Made by a program: the position numbers and the translations under genes. Shown piece by piece: positions 5,572 to 12,300 of a stretch of 21,201 nt of DNA (its first letter is position 1; each line of letters starts with the position of its first letter). Source of the stretch: a virus; IMG/VR virus record IMGVR_UViG_3300028837_003261, positions 1-21,201 of that record, one strand, 5' to 3'. The notes beneath the pieces were generated by a model. The model had not been told where the DNA came from. It saw only the letters and a list, made by a program, of their open reading frames with translations, and did no database searches.

Positions 5572-6478
5572 GCAGACGAAATTCATGTTCGCCCAGGTCA
5601 AGGGCTTCGAGGGCGACGAGCTGATCGCCGTGGCCTCGACCGGGGCCCTGGACCGCGACAACGAGATCATCGATCCCGGCGCGTGGGGCGAGAGCCTGGA
5701 CGGCTACCGCGCCAACCCGGTGATACTGGCCACCCACCAGCACCGCCTGGCCAGCGGCAGCAGCCCCGTGATCGGCTCGGCGTCCACGATCGACGCCACC
5801 GAAAAGGGGCTGATCTTCAAGATGAAGTTCGCCGGCACGGCACTGGGCCGCGAGTACGAGCAGCTCTACCGCGAGGGCCACATGCGGGCGTTTTCCGTGG
5901 GCTTCATTCCCATCGACGGCAAGTGGGAGGACCTGAACCGCGGGGCCCTTGACACGGCGGCCGGCGGCAAAGCCGCCGAGGCCGCGAAGCGGCCACCCGC
6001 GGAGCGGGGATCGCCGAGTCAAGGGTTAAAGAGGGTCTGGCACATCACCAAGGCGGAACTCCTGGAGATCTCCGCCGTCCCCGTGCCCGCCAACCCCGAG
6101 GCCCTGGCCGCCATGCGGGCGGCGGGGGCGATGGGCGCGGCCGACGAGGGACTAGCCACCACCATCGCCGCCGAGATCATGCTGGCCATGGCCGAGTTCG
6201 ACCTGGCGGGCAAGTTGGCCGATCGTTTAACCGCGACCGGCACGGGAGCGCTCAGTGATCGCCTGGAGCAAATCGAGAATCGACAAGCACTCATCCTCGA
6301 CCGGCTCAGCGAGCTGGCCGAGGCGATCAGCCTGTCGTCAGACACGCTCGGAGCTTTTGCCAGCCCGCCGCTACGTGCCCCGGCCGGCGGAGACGGCGGC
6401 TCCAAGCACGGCGACAGTGAGGGGCAGGACGCGATAAAGCGAGCGGCCGCGAAACTCAAGGCCGCCACGAAAACATGA
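5552..6478 (+). CDS. Prohead protease (HK97 family, peptidase S78)
   Basis: 308 aa serine protease that matures the prohead by cleaving capsid and scaffold. N-terminal motifs are typical: STGALDRDNEIIDPGAW (29-45), NPVILATHQH (55-64) with the catalytic-type His, MRAFSVGF (111-118) with Ser115, and AELLEISAVPVPANPEAL (168-185) with Glu172. The start at 5552 overlaps the portal by 20 bases. Between Ser115 and Glu172, where family members usually have a short loop, lies the D2 palindromic element (residues 132-158). A family B-like arm is at residues 225-234. The C-terminal ~120 residues are helical with a Gly/Ser/Lys tail and may be a scaffold or oligomerisation part. Confidence 0.9.
   Translation: MAKKQIKQTKFMFAQVKGFEGDELIAVASTGALDRDNEIIDPGAWGESLDGYRANPVILATHQHRLASGSSPVIGSASTIDATEKGLIFKMKFAGTALGREYEQLYREGHMRAFSVGFIPIDGKWEDLNRGALDTAAGGKAAEAAKRPPAERGSPSQGLKRVWHITKAELLEISAVPVPANPEALAAMRAAGAMGAADEGLATTIAAEIMLAMAEFDLAGKLADRLTATGTGALSDRLEQIENRQALILDRLSELAEAISLSSDTLGAFASPPLRAPAGGDGGSKHGDSEGQDAIKRAAAKLKAATKT
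5946..6025 (+). repeat. Family D cloverleaf-like element inside prohead protease (D2)
   Basis: The outer stem matches D1 (CCCTTGAC, A-A mismatch, CGGCG with CGCCG, GTCAAGGG). Inside are three hairpins: CGGCGGC/GCCGCCG (loop AAA), GGCCGC/GCGGCC (loop GAA) and CCCGC/GCGGG (loop GGA). Hairpins 1 and 2 differ in sequence from D1 but keep pairing. D2 is 80 nt and leaves in a different frame from D1, so the encoded peptides differ at the right end. Confidence 0.85.
6225..6252 (+). repeat. Family B-like arm inside protease coding sequence
   Basis: GTTTAACCGCGACC followed by GGCACGGGAGCGCT closely matches the left half of family B (GTTTAACCGCGACC then CGCAGGGGAGCGC). It is translated in frame as part of DRLTATGTGALS. 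It may be a remnant of an insertion; the right half is missing. Confidence 0.5.
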
Positions 6479-6522
6479 CAACGGCCACAGAGACACAGAG
6501 GACACAGAGGCTTCTTTTTTGA
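6475..6522 (+). CDS. Tiny repeat-derived ORF (MTTATETQRTQRLLF)
   Basis: An ATG overlapping the protease stop (ATGA) opens a 15-codon frame that reads the left arm of family A and stops in its loop. I doubt it is a functional gene. It is listed because the same repeat-derived start recurs at 10568 and 19179 and resembles the TerL N-terminus. It may allow terminating ribosomes to re-initiate. Confidence 0.2.
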   Translation: MTTATETQRTQRLLF

Positions 6523-6563
6523 AAAGACAAAGCCGTTCTCTGTGAACTCTGAGCCTCTGTGGC
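6483..6563 (+). repeat. Family A full hairpin between protease and capsid gene (A2)
   Basis: The left arm GCCACAGAGACACAGAG + GACACAGAGG and the right arm CTCTGTGAACTCTG + AGCCTCTGTGGC pair over most of their length, with a conserved internal mismatch (GGA opposite AAC). The loop contains TTTTTTGAAAAG. The right arm ends just before the capsid ribosome binding site. Confidence 0.9.
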
Positions 6564-6582
6564 GGTCCTGGAAGGAATGAAC

Positions 6583-7932
6583 ATGACACCGATAGAGGCA
6601 TTGAAAGCAAACGCCGCGGAGCTCGCCGACGAGTTCGGCAAGGGCGAGGCCCGCGACGACGGCAAGGTCGCGGTGCTGCTGGAAAAGCAGGCCAGGCTCC
6701 TGGCCGATCCCGCCGCCGCCGGCTACGGGGCGACGGACGAACTCAAGACCCAGATCACACAGCTCCGCGCCGACCTGGACGCCGAGGTCAAGGCGCGGCG
6801 GCAGTTCGAGAAGCTGGGCCTGGGCCTGGCCAAGGCCGGCGGCGTGATCGTCCCCGGCCGGTCGGCCCGGCGCGAGATGCTGGCCGACGGGAGGGCCTTC
6901 TACGACGACGACATGGCAGCCGAGTTCGGGGCCCTCATGGCCGTCCACCTGGCCGGCTGCAAGGGCGCCCCGCTCACGCCCGACCAGCTGCCCCGCTACA
7001 CGAAGGACCTGGCCAAGACCGCCCAGCAAAAGGCGACGCCGGACATCGAGGCCGCCACCGGCATCGGCGCCGAACTCGTGGCCAATCTGTACCTTCGCGA
7101 GCTGATCCGCAACGTCGAGACCTACGGCACCGTTTTCCCGGAATGCCGCCGCGTGGCGCTGGCGACGATGGGGACGGTGACGGTCCCCAAACGCACCGCG
7201 GGCATGAACGCCTACTGGACGGCGGCCGGGGCGACCATCAACCAGTCCGGCATCGCCTTCGACACGGTGACCCTCCACGCCGAGAAGCTCGCCGCGCTGA
7301 CGGCCGTGACGCGTGAGATGTTCCTGGACCCGGCCCTGCTGGCGGACCTCGGGCAGCTCATCGGCCTGGAGATCGCCCTGGCGATCGCCTACGCGCTGGA
7401 CAATGCCGTCGTCAACGGCGACGGGACGGCCACCTACGGCGGCATCACCGGACTGCTCAAGTCAGCGACGCTCGGCTCGGCGGCCGCCGCCACGGGCCAC
7501 ACCACCATCGCCCTCATGGACGCCGGCGACGTGAGCAGCTTCAGCCGCAGCCTGACCATCGGCATGTTTTACAATCAGGCGAAATGGTACGGACATCTCA
7601 GTGTCCGCGAGGCGTTCCTGGACCTGCGGACCACCACCGGCGGCTGGGTCTTCCGGGACCGCGCCGACGACGCCGGCCGGCGGATCCTCAAGGGCTACCC
7701 CTGGGTTGTGGGCCAGCTCTTCCCGCCCGAGTCGGCCGTGGCGACGGGCGACAAGTTCGCCTGCTTCGGAGATCTCCGCAGCGCCTACCTTTTCGGCTCC
7801 ATCCGCGGCGTGGAGATCGCATCGAGCGAGCACGTGTGGTTCGACCAGGGCCTCGTGGCCGTCCGCGGCATCATCCACGCCGACGCGGCCGAGGCGGACG
7901 CCAACGCCATCAACACACTGGCGGCGGCATAG
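6583..7932 (+). CDS. Major capsid protein (HK97 fold)
   Basis: 449 aa. ATG 6583 is chosen over GTG 6559 and ATG 6577 because AAGGA is six bases before it. Residues 1-~85 are helical and charged with coiled-coil character, like the delta/scaffold domain that the prohead protease removes. The HK97 core follows: ATGIGAELVANLYLRELIRN, TVTVPKRTAGMNAYW (199-212), AALTAVTREMFLD (237-249), AYALDNAVVNGDGT (269-282), and the C-terminal GDLRSAYLFGSIRGVEIASS with VRGIIHADAAEADANA. It forms the hexamers and pentamers of the head. The neighbouring protease and portal agree. Length is normal for a capsid with a delta domain. Confidence 0.92.
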   Translation: MTPIEALKANAAELADEFGKGEARDDGKVAVLLEKQARLLADPAAAGYGATDELKTQITQLRADLDAEVKARRQFEKLGLGLAKAGGVIVPGRSARREMLADGRAFYDDDMAAEFGALMAVHLAGCKGAPLTPDQLPRYTKDLAKTAQQKATPDIEAATGIGAELVANLYLRELIRNVETYGTVFPECRRVALATMGTVTVPKRTAGMNAYWTAAGATINQSGIAFDTVTLHAEKLAALTAVTREMFLDPALLADLGQLIGLEIALAIAYALDNAVVNGDGTATYGGITGLLKSATLGSAAAATGHTTIALMDAGDVSSFSRSLTIGMFYNQAKWYGHLSVREAFLDLRTTTGGWVFRDRADDAGRRILKGYPWVVGQLFPPESAVATGDKFACFGDLRSAYLFGSIRGVEIASSEHVWFDQGLVAVRGIIHADAAEADANAINTLAAA

Positions 7933-7949
7933 GCCCGCCCCCGGCGGGC
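7933..7949 (+). other. Short GC hairpin after the capsid gene
   Basis: GCCCGC/GCGGGC with a 5-nt loop directly follows the capsid stop. No T-run follows, so it is not a clear intrinsic terminator. It may protect the 3' end of the capsid mRNA. Confidence 0.4.
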
Positions 7950-7980
7950 GAGAGTACGTGAGAACGAAAATGCGAAAACG

Positions 7981-8060
7981 GCCACAGAGGCACAGAGGAC
8001 ACAGAGGTTTCTTTTTGAAAAAGACGAGGCTGTTCTCTGTGAACTCTGTGTCTCTGTGGC
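7981..8060 (+). repeat. Family A full hairpin (A3)
   Basis: Arms GCCACAGAGGCACAGAGG and GTGTCTCTGTGGC close a long stem with the TTTCTTTTTGAAAAAGA tip. The element ends 21 nt before the ATG at 8081, just ahead of GAAGGAG. Confidence 0.9.
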
Positions 8061-8080
8061 GAATTTGAAGGAGCGCACAC

Positions 8081-9011
8081 ATGAAGCGACTGACATTGAT
8101 TTTGATTGCGGCCGCCATCCTCGCGGCCGCCTGGACGCCCGGTTTGGCGAAATCGCCCAACGCAAAGGCCGCCTCCGCCGTCACCACGGGCCGATTCGTG
8201 TACCTGACGGCCGCCGGCACGATCGCCCACGCCACGGCGGCGACCAATCCGGTGGTCGGCGTCTGCGCCATGACGCAGGCGACGACAAACGCCCAGACCT
8301 ACTATCACGCCGCCGGCGAGGTCTGCACGGTGACATCCGGCGAGCTCATCGCCGTGGGCAATCTGCTGACCGGCGGGACGCTGGGCAAGGCGTTCGTTTT
8401 GGACGCGGATGATGCGTCCACCCAGTACTGGGGCGGGATTGCGCTGACCGCCGCCAGCGGCGCCGACGAGGACCACCGCCGGCGTCATCCAGGCCAACGG
8501 GGCGATCAGCTCCGACGGAGCGGTGACCGGCGGCAGTCTGACCGACGGGACGGCGACGATCTCCTCCGGCGTGGCCGATACGCTGACGGTCGATGGCGAC
8601 GACAACACCGTCCAGGACCTCGGCGTCACGGTCCCCAAGGCCGTGACGGCCAACGCCGCGATCCCGTTCCTGGTTATCTTCGAGCCCGCGGCGGCCGGCA
8701 CGACCAGCTACACCGTACCGGTGGGCAAGAAGCTTCGCGTCCTGGACGCCTGGGCGTTCAAGCGGGAAGCCGCCGGCGCCCACGCCGACGACGACTGGAA
8801 CCTCCAGAACAACGACGGCACGGCGGCGAACATCTTCGATACCGAGGAGCTGAACACCATCGCCGACAAGGCGAGGATCCTGTTCGACAATCTCGACGAT
8901 ACCGAACAGGACGTCGCCGCCGGCGACACGCTCGACCTGGTCGCCAACGAGGACGCCGCCGGCGGCTGCGACGGCGCGATCTACGTCCTGTGCGTATGGG
9001 TGACGCCGTAA
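8081..9011 (+). CDS. Capsid decoration-like protein (DUF2190-like), with apparent frameshift near 8471
   Basis: A GAAGGAG site precedes ATG 8081. The first frame gives a Sec-like signal (MKRLTLILIAAAILAAAW) and then VTTGRFVYLTAAGTIAHATA, a pattern like DUF2190 capsid-cement proteins (G-x-hydrophobic-VYLTAAG... VVGVC). At about 8461-8472 the reading frame must move by one base: before, it reads ALTAASGADE; after, TTAGVIQANGAISSDG and on to a stop at 9011 with sensible protein (LRVLDAWAFKREAAG, DTLDLVANEDAAG). The unshifted frame becomes Arg-rich and continues only as a by-product to 9061. The cause may be an inserted base, an assembly error or real frameshifting; there is no classical slippery site. 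The N-terminal signal is odd for a capsid protein. The function is a guess from position after the capsid gene. Confidence 0.6.
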
Positions 9012-9016
9012 CAACT

Positions 9017-9045
9017 GCCACAGAGGCACAGAGGTCACAGAGAAA
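9017..9045 (+). repeat. Family A single arm (A4)
   Basis: GCCACAGAGGCACAGAGG and TCACAGAGAAAGG match the A arm, with no partner arm downstream. A family B half-element follows at 9056. Confidence 0.8.
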
Positions 9046-9055
9046 GGCGTTTGAT

Positions 9056-9070
9056 GTTTAACCGCGACCC
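9056..9070 (+). repeat. Family B single arm (B2)
   Basis: GTTTAACCGCGACCC matches the start of family B. The sequence then diverges (GACTAGCCG), so only the left arm remains. It is joined to a family A half-element, as also seen at 413-480. Confidence 0.7.
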
Positions 9071-9102
9071 GACTAGCCGATCCGAAATCGAAGGCCCAGG
9101 CC

Positions 9103-9336
9103 GTGGCCAAGGGCAATGTCGCCAACGCCGACGGCCTGGTCATAGCGACGGTCAAGCAGGCCGTCAGTTTCGGCGGCGTGCGGATCGCCCCCACGGAGAC
9201 CCACGCCCGCCGGCCGCAGAAAGTCGCGCCGGTGCGGGCGGTGATCCCGCTGGCGATCTGCGATCGCCACCCGGACAGCCGAGTCGAGTACGTTGGCCCG
9301 GCGCCCGACGGGGCGCGGGTCGGCGTGATTAAATAG
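9103..9336 (+). CDS. Small unknown head-region protein
   Basis: 77 aa from a GTG at 9103 (MAKGNVANADGL, ending EYVGPAPDGARVGVIK). The frame is open further upstream to a stop at 9052 (reading LADPKSKAQAVAK), but no ATG, GTG or TTG in that stretch has a ribosome binding site, so the true start is unsure. The upstream part of the frame runs into the family B half-element and the original leader may have been replaced. The protein is basic in the middle (THARRPQKVAPVR). Position between decoration and connector genes suggests a head accessory protein. No family is recognised. Confidence 0.55.
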   Translation: MAKGNVANADGLVIATVKQAVSFGGVRIAPTETHARRPQKVAPVRAVIPLAICDRHPDSRVEYVGPAPDGARVGVIK

Positions 9337-9337
9337 C

Positions 9338-9389
9338 GTTTAACCGCGACCCGCAGGGGAGCGCGCTTCCCTCTGGGGCGCGGCTAAAC
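9338..9389 (+). repeat. Family B full hairpin (B3)
   Basis: GTTTAACCGCGACCC pairs with a right arm ending GCGGCTAAAC, keeping an A-C mismatch at the fifth to sixth position. The inner GGGGAGCGC pairs with GCGCTTCCC. It sits between the stop at 9336 and the next gene start. Confidence 0.88.
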
Positions 9390-9424
9390 CCGGAAATCGC
9401 GTACGGATCGCGATGGGAGACATC

Positions 9425-9685
9425 ATGGACATCGACGCAGTGAAGCGAGCCGCGGGCAGCGAAGCCGACGCCGACGGCATGGTGAAGGTGGTCGCCGTGC
9501 TCGACGGCGTAAAAGACAACGGCAAAACCTACGCGAAGCTGGCCCGGTTCCGAATGCACCGGGACCTGGTCCCGGCGCACGTCATGGCGGGACAGGTCGG
9601 CATCGACGGCGATGCCGCTCTGCCCAAGGCCAAACAACAGCCGACGCCCCGCGACAAGCAGCAGCGCGGCGGCGCTGACAAATAG
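9425..9685 (+). CDS. Small unknown head-region protein
   Basis: 86 aa (MDIDAVKRAAGSEADADG, then MVKVVAVLDGVKDNGKTYAKL). The start at 9425 is preferred to ATG 9413 because GGGAG lies five bases before it. The middle has a strand-rich look (KVVAVLDGV...KTYAKLARFRM) and the C-terminus is a Lys/Gln/Pro-rich tail. Genes like this, encoding short proteins between the capsid and connector genes, are common in siphoviruses, but I cannot place it in a family. Confidence 0.65.
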   Translation: MDIDAVKRAAGSEADADGMVKVVAVLDGVKDNGKTYAKLARFRMHRDLVPAHVMAGQVGIDGDAALPKAKQQPTPRDKQQRGGADK

Positions 9686-9686
9686 T

Positions 9687-9764
9687 GTTTAACCGCGATG
9701 CCGCAGGCGAGCGCGTTGGGATTCGCGTGGGCCATCCGCGCTCCCCGATGGGTCGCGGCTAAAC
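9687..9764 (+). repeat. Family B element, degenerate (B4)
   Basis: GTTTAACCGCGATGCCGCAGG opens the element and GGGTCGCGGCTAAAC closes it, with a longer and less perfect interior than in other copies (about 45 nt including CATCCGCGCTCCCC). The right arm is the first unit of the tandem repeat that follows. Confidence 0.75.
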
Positions 9765-9821
9765 GCTATTCGACGCTGGGTCGCGGCTAAACGCTATTCG
9801 ACGCTGGGTCGCGGCTAAACG
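9750..9821 (+). repeat. 28-bp tandem repeat of the family B right arm
   Basis: A unit starting GGGTCGCGGCTAAACG and continuing CTATTCGACGCT is present in two full copies (9750-9777, 9778-9805) and a third partial copy (9806-9821), with no visible differences. It lies directly ahead of the connector gene leader. Confidence 0.88.
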
Positions 9822-9833
9822 TGGAAAACAAAC

Positions 9834-10571
9834 ATGCTATGCACGTTGGCCAACCTGAAAGCCCACCTGGGCATCGCGAGCGCCGACACCGAATACGACA
9901 CGGTGCTCAACGCCATCATCGCCGGCGTCTCGGACTCCCTGGCCCGGATCGCCGGGCGGGTGGCCGGGGCCGAGCCCTGCCTGGAGATGATCGAGGACCT
10001 GGTCGTCACGCTCAACGTGCCGCCAGTGCGGACCTACGTCCTGTGGCTGCCGGCCTATCCGGTGATCGAGATCACCGAGGTCAAGGAGGCCCTGTACGGC
10101 GACTTCGCGGCGGCGACGGCCCTGACGGCCAATACCGATTACCAGCTCGATGCGGGGGTCGGCGGCCTGTACCGGATCGGCTGGTGGCTGCCCGGCGTGC
10201 AGACCGTCCGGGTGACCGCCACCGGCGGCTATACCCCGGCCGAGGCCTGGGTCAGCGCCGACACCTACGTCATCGGCGACCGGGTGATCTACGGCGGCAT
10301 CGTGTACAAGTCCAAGACGGGTCACACCGGCGTCGCCACCCTGCCCTCGGCCGACGCGACCAACTGGGAGGCCACCGACGAGATCGTCCTGCCGGCGGAT
10401 ATCCGCCAGTGGGCGGTGATGCAGTGTGCCCACGAGTTTTTCCGGCGCACCACGCCGGGGGCCTCGGGCCAGTCCGCCCAGGGCGCGAACGTCTCCTGGA
10501 TCGGCGCGGTGGATCTGCTGCCGATCGTGCGGCGGGGAATGATCGACGGATACGGACGGAGAGTCGGATGA
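9834..10571 (+). CDS. Head-tail connector (gp6-like) with inserted CBM5/12-like module
   Basis: 245 aa. The outer parts match gp6-type head-tail connectors: LANLKAHLGIASADTEYDTV with a helical N-terminus, MIEDLVVTLNVPP..VRTYVLWLPAYPVIEI (53-80), then VRVTATGGYTP (125-134), and the C-terminal helix LPADIRQWAVMQCAHEFF (186-203). These form the ring under the portal. Between GGYTP and LPADI lies a ~40-residue insert with aromatic spacing of carbohydrate-binding modules of family 5/12: W139, Y145, GD 148-149, Y153-GG, Y158, G166, W178. Such a module on a connector is unusual. GGAAAAC stands ahead of the ATG; its stop overlaps the next frame by ATGA. Confidence 0.8.
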   Translation: MLCTLANLKAHLGIASADTEYDTVLNAIIAGVSDSLARIAGRVAGAEPCLEMIEDLVVTLNVPPVRTYVLWLPAYPVIEITEVKEALYGDFAAATALTANTDYQLDAGVGGLYRIGWWLPGVQTVRVTATGGYTPAEAWVSADTYVIGDRVIYGGIVYKSKTGHTGVATLPSADATNWEATDEIVLPADIRQWAVMQCAHEFFRRTTPGASGQSAQGANVSWIGAVDLLPIVRRGMIDGYGRRVG

Positions 10572-10576
10572 CGACA

Positions 10577-10591
10577 GCCACAGAGACGCAG
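10577..10591 (+). repeat. Truncated family A arm at a gene start
   Basis: GCCACAGAGACGCAG is a 15-nt fragment of the A arm following ATGACGACA. It creates the alternative N-terminus MTTATETQ of the next gene. Confidence 0.5.
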
Positions 10592-10627
10592 ATACCGGCG
10601 GTCGAAAAGCCGGAAGGCAGGAAAAAC

Positions 10628-10984
10628 ATGAACGATGGGCTGAGAGGCACAATCGACAGGCTGGGCGAGGTCCGCGAGCGGATCGCGGAGTTGGCGGCGA
10701 CGGAGAAAAAGCTGGCCGGCGTGGTCCGCAAGGCGCTCAGCGGCCGCAAGGACCCGGTCGAGCGCGGCGACCACTACATCGCCCAGCTCCTGACCGTCGA
10801 GTCGATCCGCATCACCAGCCTGGCGGCGTTGAAGCGCGCGGCGGGCAAACAGTTCCTCGAGGTCGTCCGCGCCGACGTCGCGGCCGCCCGGAAGGTCCTG
10901 GGCGACGAGGCCGTCGCGGCCCTCGGCAAGCCGACGCGCAGCCGGCGGCTGACGGTGACGCGACTCAAAGACACGCGCGATTAA
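10628..10984 (+). CDS. Unknown helical protein of the head-tail region
   Basis: 118 aa from ATG 10628, which has AGGA six bases before it. An alternative start at 10568 overlaps the connector stop (ATGA) and adds the repeat-derived MTTATETQ leader, giving 138 aa. The protein is Ala/Arg/Glu/Leu-rich and almost wholly helical (TIDRLGEVRERIAELAATEK, then AAARKVLGDEAVAALG). No family is recognised. Its position between connector and tail-completion genes suggests a head-tail joining or stopper role. The stop codon TAA is inside a family C palindrome. Confidence 0.65.
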   Translation: MNDGLRGTIDRLGEVRERIAELAATEKKLAGVVRKALSGRKDPVERGDHYIAQLLTVESIRITSLAALKRAAGKQFLEVVRADVAAARKVLGDEAVAALGKPTRSRRLTVTRLKDTRD

Positions 10985-11019
10985 TCGCGCGTGCCGGCAT
11001 GCGCAGTTAACTGCGCATG
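10972..11019 (+). repeat. Family C double palindrome at a gene junction (C4)
   Basis: CACGCGC/GCGCGTG around GATTAATC, then CCGG, then CATGCGC/GCGCATG around AGTTAACT. The order is reversed relative to C1-C3, so the element is inverted. It contains the stop codon of the upstream gene and an ATG at 11017. Confidence 0.88.
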
Positions 11020-11034
11020 TTCCTGGAAATGGGA

Positions 11035-11637
11035 ATGATCGTAAGCCTGGAAATTCCGGCCTCGACCCGGCGGCAGATCGCACGCGACCAGCGCGCCGCC
11101 GCGCGGGCGTCCGAGGTGTTCGGCCAGGCCCTGCTGGCCGGGGCGGTGGTCGGCGCCGAGCGGATCCGCGAGCAGCTCGTCATGGGCGAGCTGGGACTGA
11201 CGATGCGGCATCCGGCCTCCGGCCTGGCGGCGTCGCTGATGGGCTGGATGGTGGATGCCCAAAAACCCGAGGCCGCCATCGGCGTGCCGGCGAACAGCCC
11301 GGCGGCCAAATACGCCGGCATCCTCGAGCGTGGCGGGACGATCGTTCCGAAAAACGCCCGGGCACTGGCGATCCCCGTCAGCGAGGAGGCCAAGCAGTAC
11401 AGCAGCCCCCGCGACATGCCGGACCTGACATTGATACCACGCAAGGGCAAGCCGCCCCTGCTGGTCCGCGAGCTGATGAGGCGCGGCGACGTGCGGGGCT
11501 TCGAGCTGCACTGGGTCCTGGTGTCGAGTGTGACCATCGAGTCCCGCCACTGGCTGACCAAAGGCGCCGAGGCGGCGACGCCGGATATCGCCGACGCCGC
11601 GGGTGACGTGATACATGAATGGATCGGCGAATGGTGA
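11035..11637 (+). CDS. Tail completion protein (HK97 gp10-like)
   Basis: 200 aa (MIVSLEIPASTRRQIARDQR). ATGs at 11017, inside a palindrome, and 11029 are alternatives; 11035 is preferred because GGAA lies six bases ahead and the sequence turns protein-like there. Features typical of gp10-like tail completion/neck proteins: a Lys/Arg-rich N-terminal helix, GVPANSPAAKYAGILERGGTI (a Tyr-Ala-x-Ile-x-Glu-x-Gly pattern), and a late strand-helix ending in EWIGEW. These proteins join the tail to the connector. The gene order connector, helical protein, gp10-like, terminator fits. Confidence 0.75.
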   Translation: MIVSLEIPASTRRQIARDQRAAARASEVFGQALLAGAVVGAERIREQLVMGELGLTMRHPASGLAASLMGWMVDAQKPEAAIGVPANSPAAKYAGILERGGTIVPKNARALAIPVSEEAKQYSSPRDMPDLTLIPRKGKPPLLVRELMRRGDVRGFELHWVLVSSVTIESRHWLTKGAEAATPDIADAAGDVIHEWIGEW

Positions 11638-11644
11638 GAAGAGG

Positions 11645-11723
11645 GCCACAGAGACACAGAGGACACAGAGAACGGCTTCTGCTTTTTGAAAACAAACCTC
11701 TGTGAGTTCTGTGCCTCTGTGGC
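11645..11723 (+). repeat. Family A full hairpin (A5)
   Basis: GCCACAGAGACACAGAGG and TGTGCCTCTGTGGC close the stem with a GCTTTTTGAAAAC tip. The conserved GGA opposite GTT internal loop is present. It ends about 11 nt before the next start codon at 11735. Confidence 0.9.
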
Positions 11724-11734
11724 GGCATTGAGAA

Positions 11735-12175
11735 ATGGCCAACAGCATAGACACCGCGTTGGACGCACTGGCCGGGGCGAGCTACCTGGGCGCCCTGGTC
11801 ACGTCGAGCGTCCTGAAAAAGGTCGAGCGGCGAATAATCAATCCGCTCACCGAGCCGAGCGTCCCGGTGTTGGGCATCGTGCCCGCCGACGCCGTCCGCC
11901 AGATCGTCACCACCGGCGGGACGGAGTATTGGCACGTGGGGCTGCTGCTGATGCTGTGCACCCGGGCGAAGGGCGTGAAGTCCGACGAGTCGATCACGGA
12001 ACTCGTCGGCGAGGTGATGGGCAAGCTCAACGCATTCAACGCCGCCGGCGCCTCCGGCGGGATCGCCGTGGGGCCCAGGATCGACTTCTGGTATCAGTTC
12101 CAGGTCTCGAACAATCCCGTCGGGGCCTGGATGACCGCGACATTGAAACTCGAAGGGCCGTTGAAGACACCGTAA
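11735..12175 (+). CDS. Tail terminator candidate
   Basis: 146 aa (MANSIDTALDALAGASYLGA, ending FQVSNNPVGAWMTATLKLEG PLKTP with the break only for display). A first helix is followed by strands with NPLTEPSVPVLGIVPAD and a late strand pair that ends in an aromatic-rich sheet. The size, place between the completion protein and the major tail gene, and this helix-sheet pattern suit a tail terminator (gpU-like) protein, which ends tail polymerisation. Sequence identity to a named family is not evident by eye. The leader GAGAAATG is weak. Confidence 0.55.
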   Translation: MANSIDTALDALAGASYLGALVTSSVLKKVERRIINPLTEPSVPVLGIVPADAVRQIVTTGGTEYWHVGLLLMLCTRAKGVKSDESITELVGEVMGKLNAFNAAGASGGIAVGPRIDFWYQFQVSNNPVGAWMTATLKLEGPLKTP

Positions 12176-12223
12176 CACGCGCACTTAAGTGCGCGTGCCG
12201 GCACGCGCGCTTAACCGCGCGTG
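12176..12223 (+). repeat. Family C double palindrome at a gene junction (C5)
   Basis: CACGCGC/GCGCGTG around ACTTAAGT, CCGG, then CACGCGCG/CGCGCGTG around an imperfect centre CTTAAC. It begins at the base after the stop of the upstream gene. Confidence 0.88.
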
Positions 12224-12234
12224 AACAACAGTGC

Positions 12235-12284
12235 GTTTAACCGCGACCCAGAGGGGAGCGCTTCCCTCCGGGGCGCGGCTAAAC
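12235..12284 (+). repeat. Family B full hairpin (B5)
   Basis: GTTTAACCGCGACCC pairs with GGGGCGCGGCTAAAC with the conserved mismatch, around GGGGAGCGCTTCCC. It sits 11 bases after C5 and ends ahead of the ACAGGAGCC ribosome binding site of the next gene. Confidence 0.88.
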
Positions 12285-12300
12285 GGACAGGAGCCACAAC

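Noticed and set aside
6483-6563. Family A hairpins considered as intrinsic terminators
   Set aside because: No T-run follows the right arm in any copy; the A/T tract is in the loop. They precede ribosome binding sites inside what looks like one transcription unit.
6456-6665. Minus-strand ORFs across family A elements with peptides like LCVLCVSVAV
   Set aside because: These are translations of the CAGAG repeat in reverse and recur at every A element, so they reflect the repeat, not genes.
8461-9061. Continuation of the 8081 frame to 9061 as the real C-terminus
   Set aside because: After about 8471 the frame becomes Arg/Gly-rich antisense-like sequence and runs through a repeat arm, while the +1 frame reads as ordinary protein with a stop before the repeat.
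9750-9821. CRISPR-like tandem repeats
   Set aside because: The units are contiguous with no spacers and are copies of a family B arm.
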